Positions 1-11,119 of a stretch of DNA of 64,000 nucleotides are shown here, piece after piece. Each line of letters opens with the position of its first letter. Within the stretch, counting starts at the first letter, position 1. Source of the DNA: Meandrina meandrites (lineage: Eukaryota; Cnidaria; Anthozoa; Scleractinia; Meandrinidae); assembly GCA_963693305.1 (NCBI GenBank), contig OY855908.1, positions 34,739,805-34,803,804 of the forward strand. Direction: 5' to 3'. The translations under genes were made by a program, and so were the position numbers. The notes under the pieces are model-generated. The model was given only the letters and a program-made list of their open reading frames with translations. It ran no database searches and had not been told where the DNA came from.

Positions 1-1029
1 ACAAACAATAGACTTGTGATCTATTAAAGCAAACTTATGTTGAGCAATACCTCTGCTGCCTCAACGCGTAACAAACGTATCCTTGTACTAATAATATTCG
101 TACGAATAGATAAAAGCCACTGTGCACATTCTGTCGTTCCAGATATAAAATCGATCTGGCTTGCGTAAGCCGAAAAATTACACTAACACTTAATCCACGT
201 GATTCGTCAGGTGACTATCAAATCGTATCCAAGGCAACCAACTTCGGCACATTTTGAACCAGTGAGATCCTACATTATTTACTTAGACTCCTTACCGATC
301 CTTCCATACATTCCATTTAAGTTCGTACCATCATTGTACACTCACTCAATGGCTTCACCGATGGTCTAAATAGAAAATCATGGGGTAGAGTGTGCTAAAA
401 CAGTTCCGGTGAAAACGTATCCGATCGTTTCGACAATCGATTCGCCTACACTTTACTTGCAATTCATCGCCCAGACTATCTCTCATGTTTAGCCTACCCT
501 AAAATTTAAACACATAATGTATATTCTTTGTTCTTGAAACGTCAGAGCCCAAACACGCTTAACACAATGTTATTCCTCGTTCTAAAAGAGTAAAAATGTA
601 GACGAATCGACTTGTACGAAAATCATCTTATAGGCAAAACGACCGACATTCGGTGAGAAACGTATTTCAATGCGCGATATAATAACACCGTCTTAGATGC
701 ATGGAGCTATTAATGCGTTTTTTAATAAACATATTCCATTGAAGTTAAAACCGTTATTGTAGATTACCATTTTCCTTTATTAAGTCTTTAGAAGCTGCTT
801 GAAAACTGTACGTGAGGGCACATTGCGTGACGAGCTAAAAATACTTCTATGAATTAAGACGACAAACAGCAGACTTGTAACAATAGACAATAGAATTCGC
901 CAATATCCCCTGACAAAGAATTTGCAGCACCTATTAACATATTAAACTAAACGATTCAATCGATGTCTGGAACAGATCTTTGAAAAATACCAACCTGTAG
1001 ATTGCAAAGCTACACAGGCTAACTAACGA

Positions 1030-1080
1030 GGGACGCGTGAAAATAACACTTCCGAGGGACGTGTGAAAATAAGACTTCCG
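1030..1080. repeat. Short direct repeat, 2 x ~26 bp
   Basis: GAGGGACGCGTGAAAATAAC is followed directly by GAGGGACGTGTGAAAATAAG, each ending ACTTCC. Confidence 0.7.
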
Positions 1081-3415
1081 CTCGAGAACTGCTCACGCAT
1101 TCCTATCCAGTGACGTTTTTTATCACCCACAGCGAAAAGTATTCCCTTGACAAATTAAAACAGTCCCTTGAGAGTATACAAAAATGTGTGTCAGAGAGTG
1201 CTTCAATGATCCCAATTCTTACATTTTTGCTTGGTAACCAAGCAAAATAGTCGAAAAAACGATACAACTTCGAATTCGGTTATGAATGAAGTTCAAACAG
1301 AGTTCTCACAATAATAACAGTCTTCAACTTAGGGTAAACATTACATTTGTTACCTTATATTTGGAAAAGGCTTGTAAATTCTGCAGGGCAAAGCTTTCAA
1401 ACCAGCGCCATAATATCGGAAACGAACACGCCAGTTTCCATGTGAGCTTACTCCAACTCCAACTCGGCCGACATGTACATTATATGAATTATCAGCGAAG
1501 ATCAATCTCTTCCTTTCTTTCGGTGTAGCTGTTAAGAGTCTTTATCCATCACTTCGTGAAACTGACCGGCTCTGAGCTCACTTTTAGTTCTGCTTAATGT
1601 CAGCTGAATTAATCAACCGCAGAAGCCGTAGACGTACAGTTCTTCAACTCTCGCTGTTTTTGACTTGTAGTCCGATATATCATATTCAGGTCGGCAAACA
1701 TTTCGGATACTCAGGCTAAGAGGCTATCCCTAAATCATTTGGCATAAGTTTCCACGCTGTAGATGAGTAAATAAAGCGAAAAATATTCACGAAGATCTAT
1801 GTTTTCCAGCAGCTTTGTTCGCCTCTTTTATTCAGCTTAAAAAGTGAACAAGGTGCCACTCTTGCCACAGATTTGCCGCCTTTTCATACAATCGTTTCGT
1901 TTAAGTTGAAATGAAATGTCCAGATCATTTTTGAGTTATTTTTTTCAAAAAAACAACTCTTAGTCGGCGTGAAGACGTATTTGGCTATTAAGTGGGTGGA
2001 TGGTGGATGGTGGATGTTGGTTGGGTGGATCATTCATGTATGTATTTCACACCAATCAGATTTGGGATTCTATCAAGAACCAATCAAATTGCGGCTTGTA
2101 TATATGGATCGTTTTCATGAATATTTGTTTTGGATTCAAGGTACGGCCATCTTTGTTTTGCTACAGATTCGACCTTATTAGGCCGTGTTGGCCTGAAGTC
2201 TCTATTCCAGTTCTTGATTTTTATGTAGCTTTGGGTGAGAACATTGTGTGTGGGTTCTGAAACTGAAAAGTGTTTGGAAATTTCATGGTGGTGAAGGTGA
2301 TTCTCTTGGTTTACGGAATTAACTAGTTCAGTTGACGACAGAATATGGGTATAGTATTTGTTGACCACTTCATTTACAATTTATGATGTTTTTGAGTAAA
2401 ATAAATATGTGTATTGAGAATAAATTAAATGTTGTGACTTCCATTTTTAATGTCAGTGTTGTGTGTTTGCTCAACGTTTTGTTTTGGTCCCCAAATGAGA
2501 ACAAACTGATGCACTGTGGGTTGTTTGTAAGGGCGAGTGTTAAAGAAATTAAACGAGAAATCTTTGAGATTCTAACCGCGCGGTGTTTAAGCTGTTTTCT
2601 CTCGGTTAAAAATATAGCATTAGTAGGAGCTTTGGCTAAGTAATAACACGAGCGACCATAAACCTCTCAAGGTTTTCCCCCAAAGAATAACGTATTTGTA
2701 ACAGGTTGAGGCATGTGGGTTTATTTGGGTTCGAGAGTTGCCAAATAATAGGTATTTTCGTGAGGTTGGAATGTGGTAGGAGAAGGTTCGACGTTTCCTG
2801 CTTAGGAATAGTAGGACTTCACATGGGCGGTCATGAGTTATTTATTGTACGATCGTTTGAAAAGCTCATAACGTGATGATGTTACAAGGGCACGTTTTGT
2901 CTGCTCGGCAAATATAAAATTTCCCCTCAGGTGTTTTGACAACGTAGTTGGATGGCACGGAAAGAGAAAATCATCATTTGTGCCGCGAGTGAGGGCCGCA
3001 GGAAGGTATAGTAGTCGTTGTGCGAGTCTCGCATTTCAAGCTTCGCATCCGATTGTTGATGGCTATCTTTAGTAGTACGGCGGTGCAATGCGGTTATTTC
3101 CGTACCAATGACGTAATGCTTGCAAGTGTTTACGTCGGCCAAATTTATTTTCTTCAGATCTCTGAACTCGCCTCGATGAAACAGCCAAAATATTCACTTC
3201 AACTGGCTAAACCGACAAGAAATAGTCGCAAAATTGCAAACAAATTAACGACCGTCGCTTCTGGCGAAATAAACATGCAAAGTAAACTTAATCTTGTTTG
3301 TCACGTACCGAAAGTGAAAGCTGCAACGTCAGCGCATTCCATGGCTGACGCAATACCTTTTTAGTGTATTTAATATTCCCAACGCAAAGCGGTTGCAGTT
3401 ACGTCTACTCATAGG

Positions 3416-3530
3416 CAAAAGAAAAAAAAGACAGCCAGCTTTTTGGTAGTCTCCTTTACAGCCGTTGTTTGGGCTCGTCACGCAAAAAACAACGGCTGAA
3501 AAAAAAAACTAGCTTTTTGGGTGTGCAGTC
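3416..3530. repeat. Repeat-terminus remnant
   Basis: AGCCGTTGTTTGGGCTCGTC is followed by a complementary AACAACGGCT, with CTAGCTTTTTGG/CCAGCTTTTTGG on both sides. The GCCGTTGTTTGGGCTCGTCA block looks like a widespread cnidarian repeat end; this is recognition only. Confidence 0.4.
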
Positions 3531-4499
3531 AAGCGTGTCACACAACTTCATCGACAGCTATTTTTAGCACGGCCGTGGGAATATCGGTAAGTTAGGGCAC
3601 GTTTCTGCTTCTGGTTGCGAAATACCAATCCAAGTAAAATCGTCACGTGGTTTGGCCGAAATGCACTGGTGACTAGAGTTGTTTGTTTCTCGCGTTCGTC
3701 GAAAGAAAGTCGTCCTTGCTTGCAGAAAGGTTTCTGTTTTATATTGATGATGAAAATGATGGAGCCATTTCAGAAACCCGAGAATACTTTGTTCTTGTTC
3801 CATCTGGCTATTCGTTTGCAATTTCTGGGTCAATTTGGCTTTCTTAGTGAGCGTGTTTGCGATTTTGTGATCATGTTTACGGTAAATGTTGTCAACAGTT
3901 TTCAATCCATGTTTTGATGTACTTAGCGGTTTTTTTCGGCTTGGAATAAAAGGGGATGGATAGTTAAACATCAAGGTAACCTTAAAAGTGACTACCAGAT
4001 ATTTTTTTCTGTTTACGTTTGAAGAAATTACTGACGTATTTTTTGTCTTCAACAGTATGGTTGGATCGATCGGTTGCACACCACAGTCATATTTACAAGG
4101 GAAAGCAGCCTAATTTTAGAACATTTGCACAATTTCTTTTTAAATTGTTTTTGAGTTATTTTTCCAAAACTAGCTCTTAGTCGGCGCGATGGACCGTGCA
4201 CATGAACCATGCACAAATAGCTCAACCCATGAAATAAACCATCCCAACAGGACTAACACCCAGTTGTACCCCAAGCCACCCAATCAATTGAAAAAATAAC
4301 TCCTGCACGCTTAGCGTGCCTATGTTTATAACATGAGAAAAAAAAACTGAAGTAATTCAGTGTTCTTACAGATTTTTACGACAGGTAAATCAACTTTAAA
4401 TGAACCGAATATGTTTTTGTGTCACTTTTTGAGTAAGAAGGACTCCAAATCAAGGACAATCGGACAAAGGCAAACAGGCAAACTCGTTCCCAGGCCTAA

Positions 4500-4545
4500 T
4501 CCGTGCGTACGTACGGACGTACGTACGTACGTACGTACGTATGTG
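4500..4545. repeat. (ACGT)n self-complementary microsatellite
   Basis: CGTACGTACGTACG-type tract, palindromic at every step. It is followed by a GC-rich stretch (4595-4635). Confidence 0.85.
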
Positions 4546-4654
4546 ACATCCAAATTTTCTCAGCCTCATGGGTTACCAATTATATGGCTATGGATGCTCC
4601 GCACGCACGCGCCTTCGGTCCGCGCGGGAGCTCCGCTATAATGTCTGTACGGCC

Positions 4655-4798
4655 GTGGTTTAATTTTAATTTTGTTAAGATTTTTCAAACCAATTTGATT
4701 TTTATTTTATTTTGTTTCAGATTATGTAAAACGAGACAATAAAAAATCAAAATCAAACTGGTTTGACAATTTTTAAAGCAAATACAGTTTCAAACCAC
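4655..4798. mobile_element. Hairpin MITE, copy 1
   Basis: Starts GTGGTTT and ends AAACCAC, with TTTCAAACCAATTTGATTTT opposed to AAATCAAACTGGTTTG and a central TTGTTTCAGATTATG. It matches the copy at 62635-62792, so the family is dispersed. Confidence 0.65.
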
Positions 4799-5300
4799 AA
4801 CGTACACTTCTTGTTAACAAAGATTGTTATCTCTTACCCAGCTCTCACTCAGTCTGACTCTGTTGGGGACCTGGGTTCTGTGCGAGTACTGGGAGAATAT
4901 TGGCCGATCGAAGATGTTGACAGTTCAAACCGAGGGCCATGAGTTCCGAACAGAAATCACCGAGGGCCGATATTTTCCAAGAACAGTCCTGAGTAGACTG
5001 GGTTACTTGGAGATTTATTACACTGAGCACCTTAGTCGCGTAACAAGATGAAATAATGTAATATCACGAATATTGAAGTAAGTTCTATTTGACAAAAGCT
5101 GCGCAATAATTCGACGCGGTCGCGGACTTGGGAGAAGCCAACCGCCAACTGGATACAGTGGTTGATGATATAGTCAAAATATGTTTTCTTTTGGGTCTGC
5201 ATGAAATGATGACTTTCTAAAAGACTTTGACCTGAAAGCGCCTGATCGTAGGGTGAAATGCAGTTTTGGTCAGCCATCTTGAAGCAGAATTAGTTACTAA

Positions 5301-5534
5301 AGGTGGTGGCAAACGAGGACACAATGTTGTGGACAGAAATGTTTCTTGTTTGCCCGCGCGCGCAATAATGTTGCGGGTAAAAATTTGTGTGTGAGACAAA
5401 AACTATTTCTGTTTTTTTTTGTTGTTGTTTAGAAACATTTTGTGTTCTCAACAAATGTTTCCCGGTTTGCGCAGCATGGAAACAATCACGAGAAATATTG
5501 TGTCCACAACAGTATGTCCTCGTTTGCCACTGCC
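5301..5534. mobile_element. MITE with GGCAAACGAGGAC ends
   Basis: GTGGCAAACGAGGACACAAT near 5306 is inverted as GTCCTCGTTTGCCAC at 5517-5531. Inner GTTGTGGACA/TGTCCACAAC also pair. It is about 235 bp and non-coding. Confidence 0.6.
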
Positions 5535-5703
5535 TTAATTATAACTGGTCACTGGTAAATGACGTAATATGAGAATCCACTTTCTCGGCATGTCGGGAAA
5601 AACCCTGAGTGTTTTCGGATTTTACTTTCCCTCGAATTGCGCCATGACCACGTGGTACGTAAAACTAACGTACCATGTGTTATACTGGCTTCTGTTTAAC
5701 AAG

Positions 5704-5723
5704 TTCATCATCATTATCATCAC

Positions 5724-5789
<66 letters not shown>

Positions 5790-5790
5790 G
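5704..5790. repeat. (ATC)n microsatellite
   Basis: About 28 trinucleotide units, interrupted near the left end. It causes a spurious poly-Ile reading frame. Confidence 0.9.
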
Positions 5791-5799
5791 ACTCATCGC

Positions 5800-7430
5800 G
5801 CCATTAGCCGCATAAGGCAGTCACACTTTCTGACCAACACTCTCTGTTCTGTACCACCGCTTTGGCTACTTCCCAGCTCGTCCACCCCGCCTTGTCTCTT
5901 TCCTTCTCCTAGTTGTCTTTGGCCTCCCTCTCGCTCTTCGACCTTCTGGTGTCCACCCCAGTGCTATAAAGCAATCGTTTGCACCCTCTCTCCTGAGTAT
6001 GTGTCACAACCAGTATCACCTTCTTTGTCGTACCTCCCAGGTTATTTCATTGTTAACAAGTTCATACTGGTAATATTTAGTTCGATGTTGACATTATTAA
6101 CAATCAAAGGCCTATGAGCAAAGTTTTGAATGTAGTATTATTTACTGATAGGTGACAATTGACCAAAATGTTTACTGTTAGCTGAGAAATGAGAATCTGC
6201 TAAATGTATGTGATAATTGAAACATGGGTGAAATTTTAAAGGATAACTGGGAAATACCCCAAATTTTACAGTACCGCCTCAAATCACATGCATATTGGGA
6301 CATGTGAACCGCAAGGGACGAACGCGTGTATTGCACGCGGAAGAAACGAGACGAAACCGCGCGGTTCACGAACAAAACCTGCGCGGAACCTTGGTCGAAA
6401 ATTTTCCTCGGTCAGGTGAACGAAACACGAAGACGATAGCCTTTTGTTAAGTTATTGTTTTTCTCGATCTGTTCATGAATAATTTTTTTTCTCACATTTA
6501 ATAAGCTATGTTGACTGAAATGGTCCCTGGTTTTAAGTTATTTTAAAAAGAGATAATATGTTTATATAAATACGCTTTTGTGGTTCCTCATAAACCTTTA
6601 TCCATAATAATGGCGGGCGTTTTTTCGCCAACTCACTCCAGACCCGTCGTCAATCGGAAGAGACTACCTTTCGGAAGGTAATTTCTAAACAAGCGCACCT
6701 GACTGAATGATCAGTTTAATTTCTTGTCGCACTGTTAATTTAGAACTACCACTATAACGAAAAGAGCGGTCAAATAGATTTGTAAAGGTTTCAAAGTAAT
6801 GTTTACGTGCGAAAATTAATTAAAGATAGTCAAATGTTCGTGATGTCCTATACTGTTGTAATTGACTTTCCGTTTTGCTTTAGCGAATAAGGATATCAGT
6901 TTGAACAGAAAGCCGTAAAGGAACAAATTGTCAATTCAGAGCACGGGCGGGGCTTCAACATTTAGCTGTCACTCGAACCTACATATCAGCAGGACCGGAG
7001 GCCGAACTAGTCCATTAAATAAACCATCAACAACGACATAACAAGATCAATTTGAAACAAGTGAAAGTGGTTAACAAGACTATCAGCTAAATATCAATGG
7101 TACAAGTATTTTTGAAATTGATACACAGTTTATACGGACTGCTATACTGATATATATTTTCTTTACCTTTTAATATAGGCATACAACACTGCGACAAAAA
7201 CTGCGACTGTATTGCTTCCGTTTCTGGTTTTCGTTGCTTTTTTCACTGTTCCGTCGTCTTCATGAAGTAAGTCATCCCAGTCTGCTTGGTATAATTCCAT
7301 ACATCACATTTATATTATGTATATAAGACATTTCAATCAAGAAATGAAAATTAAATTGAGTATTTTTTGGTCGTAAAAAACAACTGGCATTGATCTTTCT
7401 GTTAAGAAAAGAGGGTCTGAATGGGGGTAC
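5800..7430. other. Intergenic, no supported gene
   Basis: A stretch at ~7180-7270 has an acceptor-like TTTTAATATAG and a donor-like GAAGTAAGT around a hydrophobic frame (TATVLLPFLVFVAFFTV). Its phase does not fit the first visible exon of ZP gene A and it has no ATG in frame, so no gene is called. Confidence 0.4.
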
Positions 7431-7589
7431 CTCGATAACACTAAACACTTAATTTTTAGGCTCTGTAACATGAAACAGTAAAATTTTAGGCATTTTAACA
7501 CTAACAGTAAAAAATTCACTGAAACAGTAAATTTTATCCAGAAAGAAACAAAAACGGCTTGACAAAAGCCAACATTGTTTTTTTAGTAT

Positions 7590-7700
7590 ATCAAGACGTT
7601 TTCCGCCATTTTCCGACGGTTCCCGATCATTTCGGATCACCGGGGACTACCGAAGATGTCCGAAGGCTCTCGAAGGTATCCGAACAATATTGAAGATTTC
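7590..7700. repeat. Degenerate TTTCCGA/GAAGAT tandem sequence
   Basis: Repeated CCGAAGAT-, CCGAAGG- and TTCCGA-type words. It is non-coding and lies just upstream of the decayed reverse transcriptase. Confidence 0.4.
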
Positions 7701-7829
7701 CGAGGAGAACTCCGACATTTTTTCACTATCTTTTCGTCGTTATTTTCACATATGAAAAAGATATATTTCGACAGCGTAAAGATACGATTTTTTTAGTTAA
7801 AGAAGTTCTTGCAGCTGGTGGCATACATG

Positions 7830-9110
7830 TAGTTTGCTCGATTCCTTCTTGATTTTCAGTCACTGAATCGTCTTTTGCATCTTTGTGGAATGCCACTTTC
7901 GTACAAGAGGGTTAAATGGTTTAATGAGACACCAGATCCCCCTCAAATTCCAGCTTTCCATACTCTTACAAAAATTCACAAGCCGACTTTGGTCGGACGT
8001 CCTATCATATCGGGCTGTGAAATGGCCCAACAGAACGCCTATCATCCTTTGTAGACAAACTACTTCAGCCTATAGCACAAATACAGACTCGTATCTCAAA
8101 GATACGACAGATACAAAAAATACTAAGGTTCCAAGTAATGCAACTAGTCTCCATGGATATCACTAGCCTTTACACAAACATTCCGCGGGAGGAAGGAATT
8201 ACTTTAGTATGTCAAGCATGTGAAACCTTTCATGACAAAAACCCTCCTATAGCTACACATTAGCTTAGACAAAAAAAGAAAATTCGTTCCATTTTAATGG
8301 AAAAAACTATCTCCAAACACACGGAACAGCCATGGGCACTTAAATAGCCTTTGTCAATATTTTTATGGCAAAAATAAAAAAGGAGATCTTGAGGCAAAGC
8401 GCTAAGCAACCACTAGTGTGGGAAAGGTTTATTGGCGATATTCTTAATTTGTGGGACACAAACAAAGAATACATTCAGGTTTTCATTGAGAAATCAAATT
8501 CTTATCACCCTACAATCAAGTTCACCGATGAAGTCTCCGAAAATGAAACAACATTCTTGGACACAATTAACAGTCTATAACGGAGAGCGATTCGAGAATG
8601 AAAGCATTTTTAATGCGAGTTCACATTTCAAACCAACTGAAACCTTTCAGTGCACTCATTTCAACAGCTATCACCCACCAGGCGTTAAAAAAGGCTTTTT
8701 CAAAGGAGAAACTCTCACACTTCTAAGAACAAACTCTTCAAGAGTTACTTTTACAGACGACATTAAAACCTTCAAAACGTGCCTTATTTCTAGGGGTTAA
8801 AGATCCTCTCAGAAGGTAACTATGCAGATAGAAAAACAGCTCTAACACAGAAACAGGACGCACAAAAAGCTTCTACCCTTTGTGACGCATATTTTAACCA
8901 TCATTACAATGTTTGGAAAAAGCATACTAATGGACAAATCGCATTTAATACAAGAACAACCATTACTCAGAGAGATATTCAAGGAGCCTCCCTTGATTTC
9001 TTATAGAAAAGGAAAATCGCTTTAAGACATGCTTGTAAAAGCAAAACTTTAAAGGCTGTGGAACAACACAATGGACACACAGCAGGAGTTGCGTAGCACT
9101 GTCAATCCCC
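7830..9110 (+). mobile_element. Decayed Penelope-like reverse transcriptase
   Basis: Across shifting frames the plus strand reads KIHKP (~7971-7985), GRPIISG, SYLKDTTD, a T-S-L-Y-T-N-I-like core (~8158-8185), then an ORF at 8365-8580 with RFIGDILNLWD, SYHPTIKFT and ETTFLD, and HFNSYHPPGVKKG at ~8656-8694. These are reverse-transcriptase blocks of Penelope-like elements. The catalytic F-x-D-D is changed to FIGD (8428-8439), and stops and frameshifts interrupt the rest, so it is dead. Arrays of AACACTAAACACT-type sequence flank it at 7436-7520 and 9170-9285. Confidence 0.75.
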
Positions 9111-9299
9111 ATTTTAGTCATGATTTTTGAAGAGCAGGTACAAATTTACAATGTTATAAGACGGAAAAAAAACTCCAAACACTTAACAGTATTTTTTCCG
9201 GAAACAGTAAACATTAAAAAAATGGCCATTATAACAGCAAACACTAAAAAATATGGGCAAATAACACTAAACACTAAACCCCATTCATACCCTCAGAAA

Positions 9300-11119
9300 A
9301 CACAACTATTTTATTTATTCTTGAAGCTGTTTTGGTATAAAGGCGAACTTTTATTAACAGTCAGCTCCCGATCTCTAAGGATCGAATAGAAAACGTCCCA
9401 TAATACATGCTGATCCAATCAAATCGACGAAACATGATGAAATGGGCTTCATTGTTGCATATAATACAGTTTATTAACTATTTGGTAGTTCTGACAGTTT
9501 CCAATTCTCGAATATTAGAAGTGGTACTTTTTTTTGCTTTCCTGTCCCTAAGAATATTTAGATAACAGTGTAAAGGAAACATCTTTGATTTGATTGGATT
9601 CAAATGTAGCTAGGAAAGTTTGCATCATTCTGTATTACTTTCAATTGATCGTAAAAAGTCGGTTGCCGTCTGGTAATGACTAATAGAATTACCGCTGAGT
9701 AAAAGAAATGCAGGTTCCATCGCTGTTCGATGCAGTCAACTCTCGCCTAATTTTCTTGACTCTTGATAAAGCGGACCCCATGAACTTCTTATTTAATATA
9801 ATTACGTAAAATTACAGTCTGTTGCTCGTTATTTCTTAAAACACACTTCAAAAGACTTCTGGAATATAATATTTTTTTCATCAATTCCTTTAGTAGCTGT
9901 ACAACAGACTTCAGCTTACTCCATACACTTTACGGGAAATCAATCATCCTTCATTCCCAATGACTGCTCAACAGTTTCACCCCTGTTGAATGTGAACGGC
10001 ACTTTTTTCTCGCACCCCACTATTACGGATACTAAGCGACGTACCCACTATCCGCTATAACAAGAGTTGAATGTATATCGGACACTCGGCCTCAAAGGGT
10101 TAAATTAAATGTTATTTCTGACGAATGAGCTTGCGAAGAAGGCCGAAATAACTATTTTGCCGGCACGGGACACATATAAGGGGGAGTTTAGCACGTGATA
10201 GTCATCTAGGCCTCTGAACCAACCCAGTTCAGGGCTCCGTTTATTTTTTAGTTTTAGTTTTTCAGATTTTTTTTCTGCATGTTCGTTAGCCTAACTGGCA
10301 CCATGTTGTATTTCGGGGTTTTGGTCCAAAGTTGTGGACTTCCCAGTCGCAATTCGCAATTTATAGCCTTACTGGCACAATATATTTGTATTCAATGAAC
10401 TGATGAACAGCAGAGGGCTCCCTAGCCTAAAGTGCTATTGTACAAGAAGTTTGTTTGTCTTGCAAGTTTGCTGGCCTAACTGGCACAATATATTTGTATA
10501 TACAGGGGATTTTAGTCCATAGAAAGTTCGTTGCATTCAAGAGATTTTAGTCCAAAGTAGTGGGCTCCTCAGACTAACTGGCAGTTGTACACGAAGTTTG
10601 TTTGCCTTGCTAGTTTGTTAGCCTGGCTCACATAGTGATTTTGTCTTAGGGGTTTTTTGGTCCTAAGTAGTGGACTCCCCTGCCTTACTGGCAGTCAGTG
10701 ATGTAAAGCTTGTTAAGTTCGCGTACTTACGCCAAATGATCGAGAAATAGCTATGCATTGCCATATTCATTGACGTGAGATGGTTCGCAGGAATCCACAC
10801 GGACGCTACGCTAGTGGCCAGCGGTGACGGTTTTTTCTTATCAAGAAGCAAGTTATTGAGTGTGTGATGTAACGTAGTTTATATTAGTTCTTGCAGTTGC
10901 TGTACATGTATCGTGGTTCGGGTTGGTTCTTGCCAGGCCGCCTTCCCTAATAAACTTATTTGTCCTTAAGCTGTGTGCTTATTTGTTGTGAAGTGGAGGT
11001 AAAATAGCTATATTGATTTAATGATGACACTTTTTCAATACTTTTTGTCTTGCTTAAGTTAAGTTGATGGAGTTATAACAACCACACACTTTCCTTTTCC
11101 ATGTTTCTTTCGTGTAAAG
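9300..11119. other. Upstream of ZP gene A
   Basis: It should contain, or adjoin, the missing signal-peptide exon and promoter of ZP gene A. I found no ATG-initiated hydrophobic exon ending in phase 1. Mostly repeats. Confidence 0.4.
10255..10700. repeat. Degenerate tandem repeat with CTAACTGGCA
   Basis: (C)TAACTGGCA or TTACTGGCA recurs at ~10290, 10370, 10472, 10573 and 10685, with shared TTTAGTCCAAAGTAGTGG and AAGTTTGTTTGCCTT blocks. It lies upstream of ZP gene A. Confidence 0.55.

Larger units (their letters stand above)
1..4654. other. Intergenic, no supported gene
   Basis: AT-rich DNA with many in-frame stops. The longest frame (3564-4079, minus, 171 codons) shows no domain and low-complexity edges. 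A GAGTTATTTTT...CTCTTAGTCGGCG motif occurs at 1933-1970 and 4150-4188 in direct orientation, suggesting transposon debris between. No exon with convincing splice signals was seen. Confidence 0.5.

Noticed and set aside
1286..2643. Several 70-95 codon frames near the left end
   Set aside because: Overlapping frames on both strands with no domains or splice signals, as expected by chance in AT-rich DNA.
3564..4079. 171-codon minus-strand frame
   Set aside because: No recognisable domain, odd composition, no splice or promoter support; lies among repeats.
5569..6117. Frame with a long poly-isoleucine run
   Set aside because: Produced by the ATC microsatellite.
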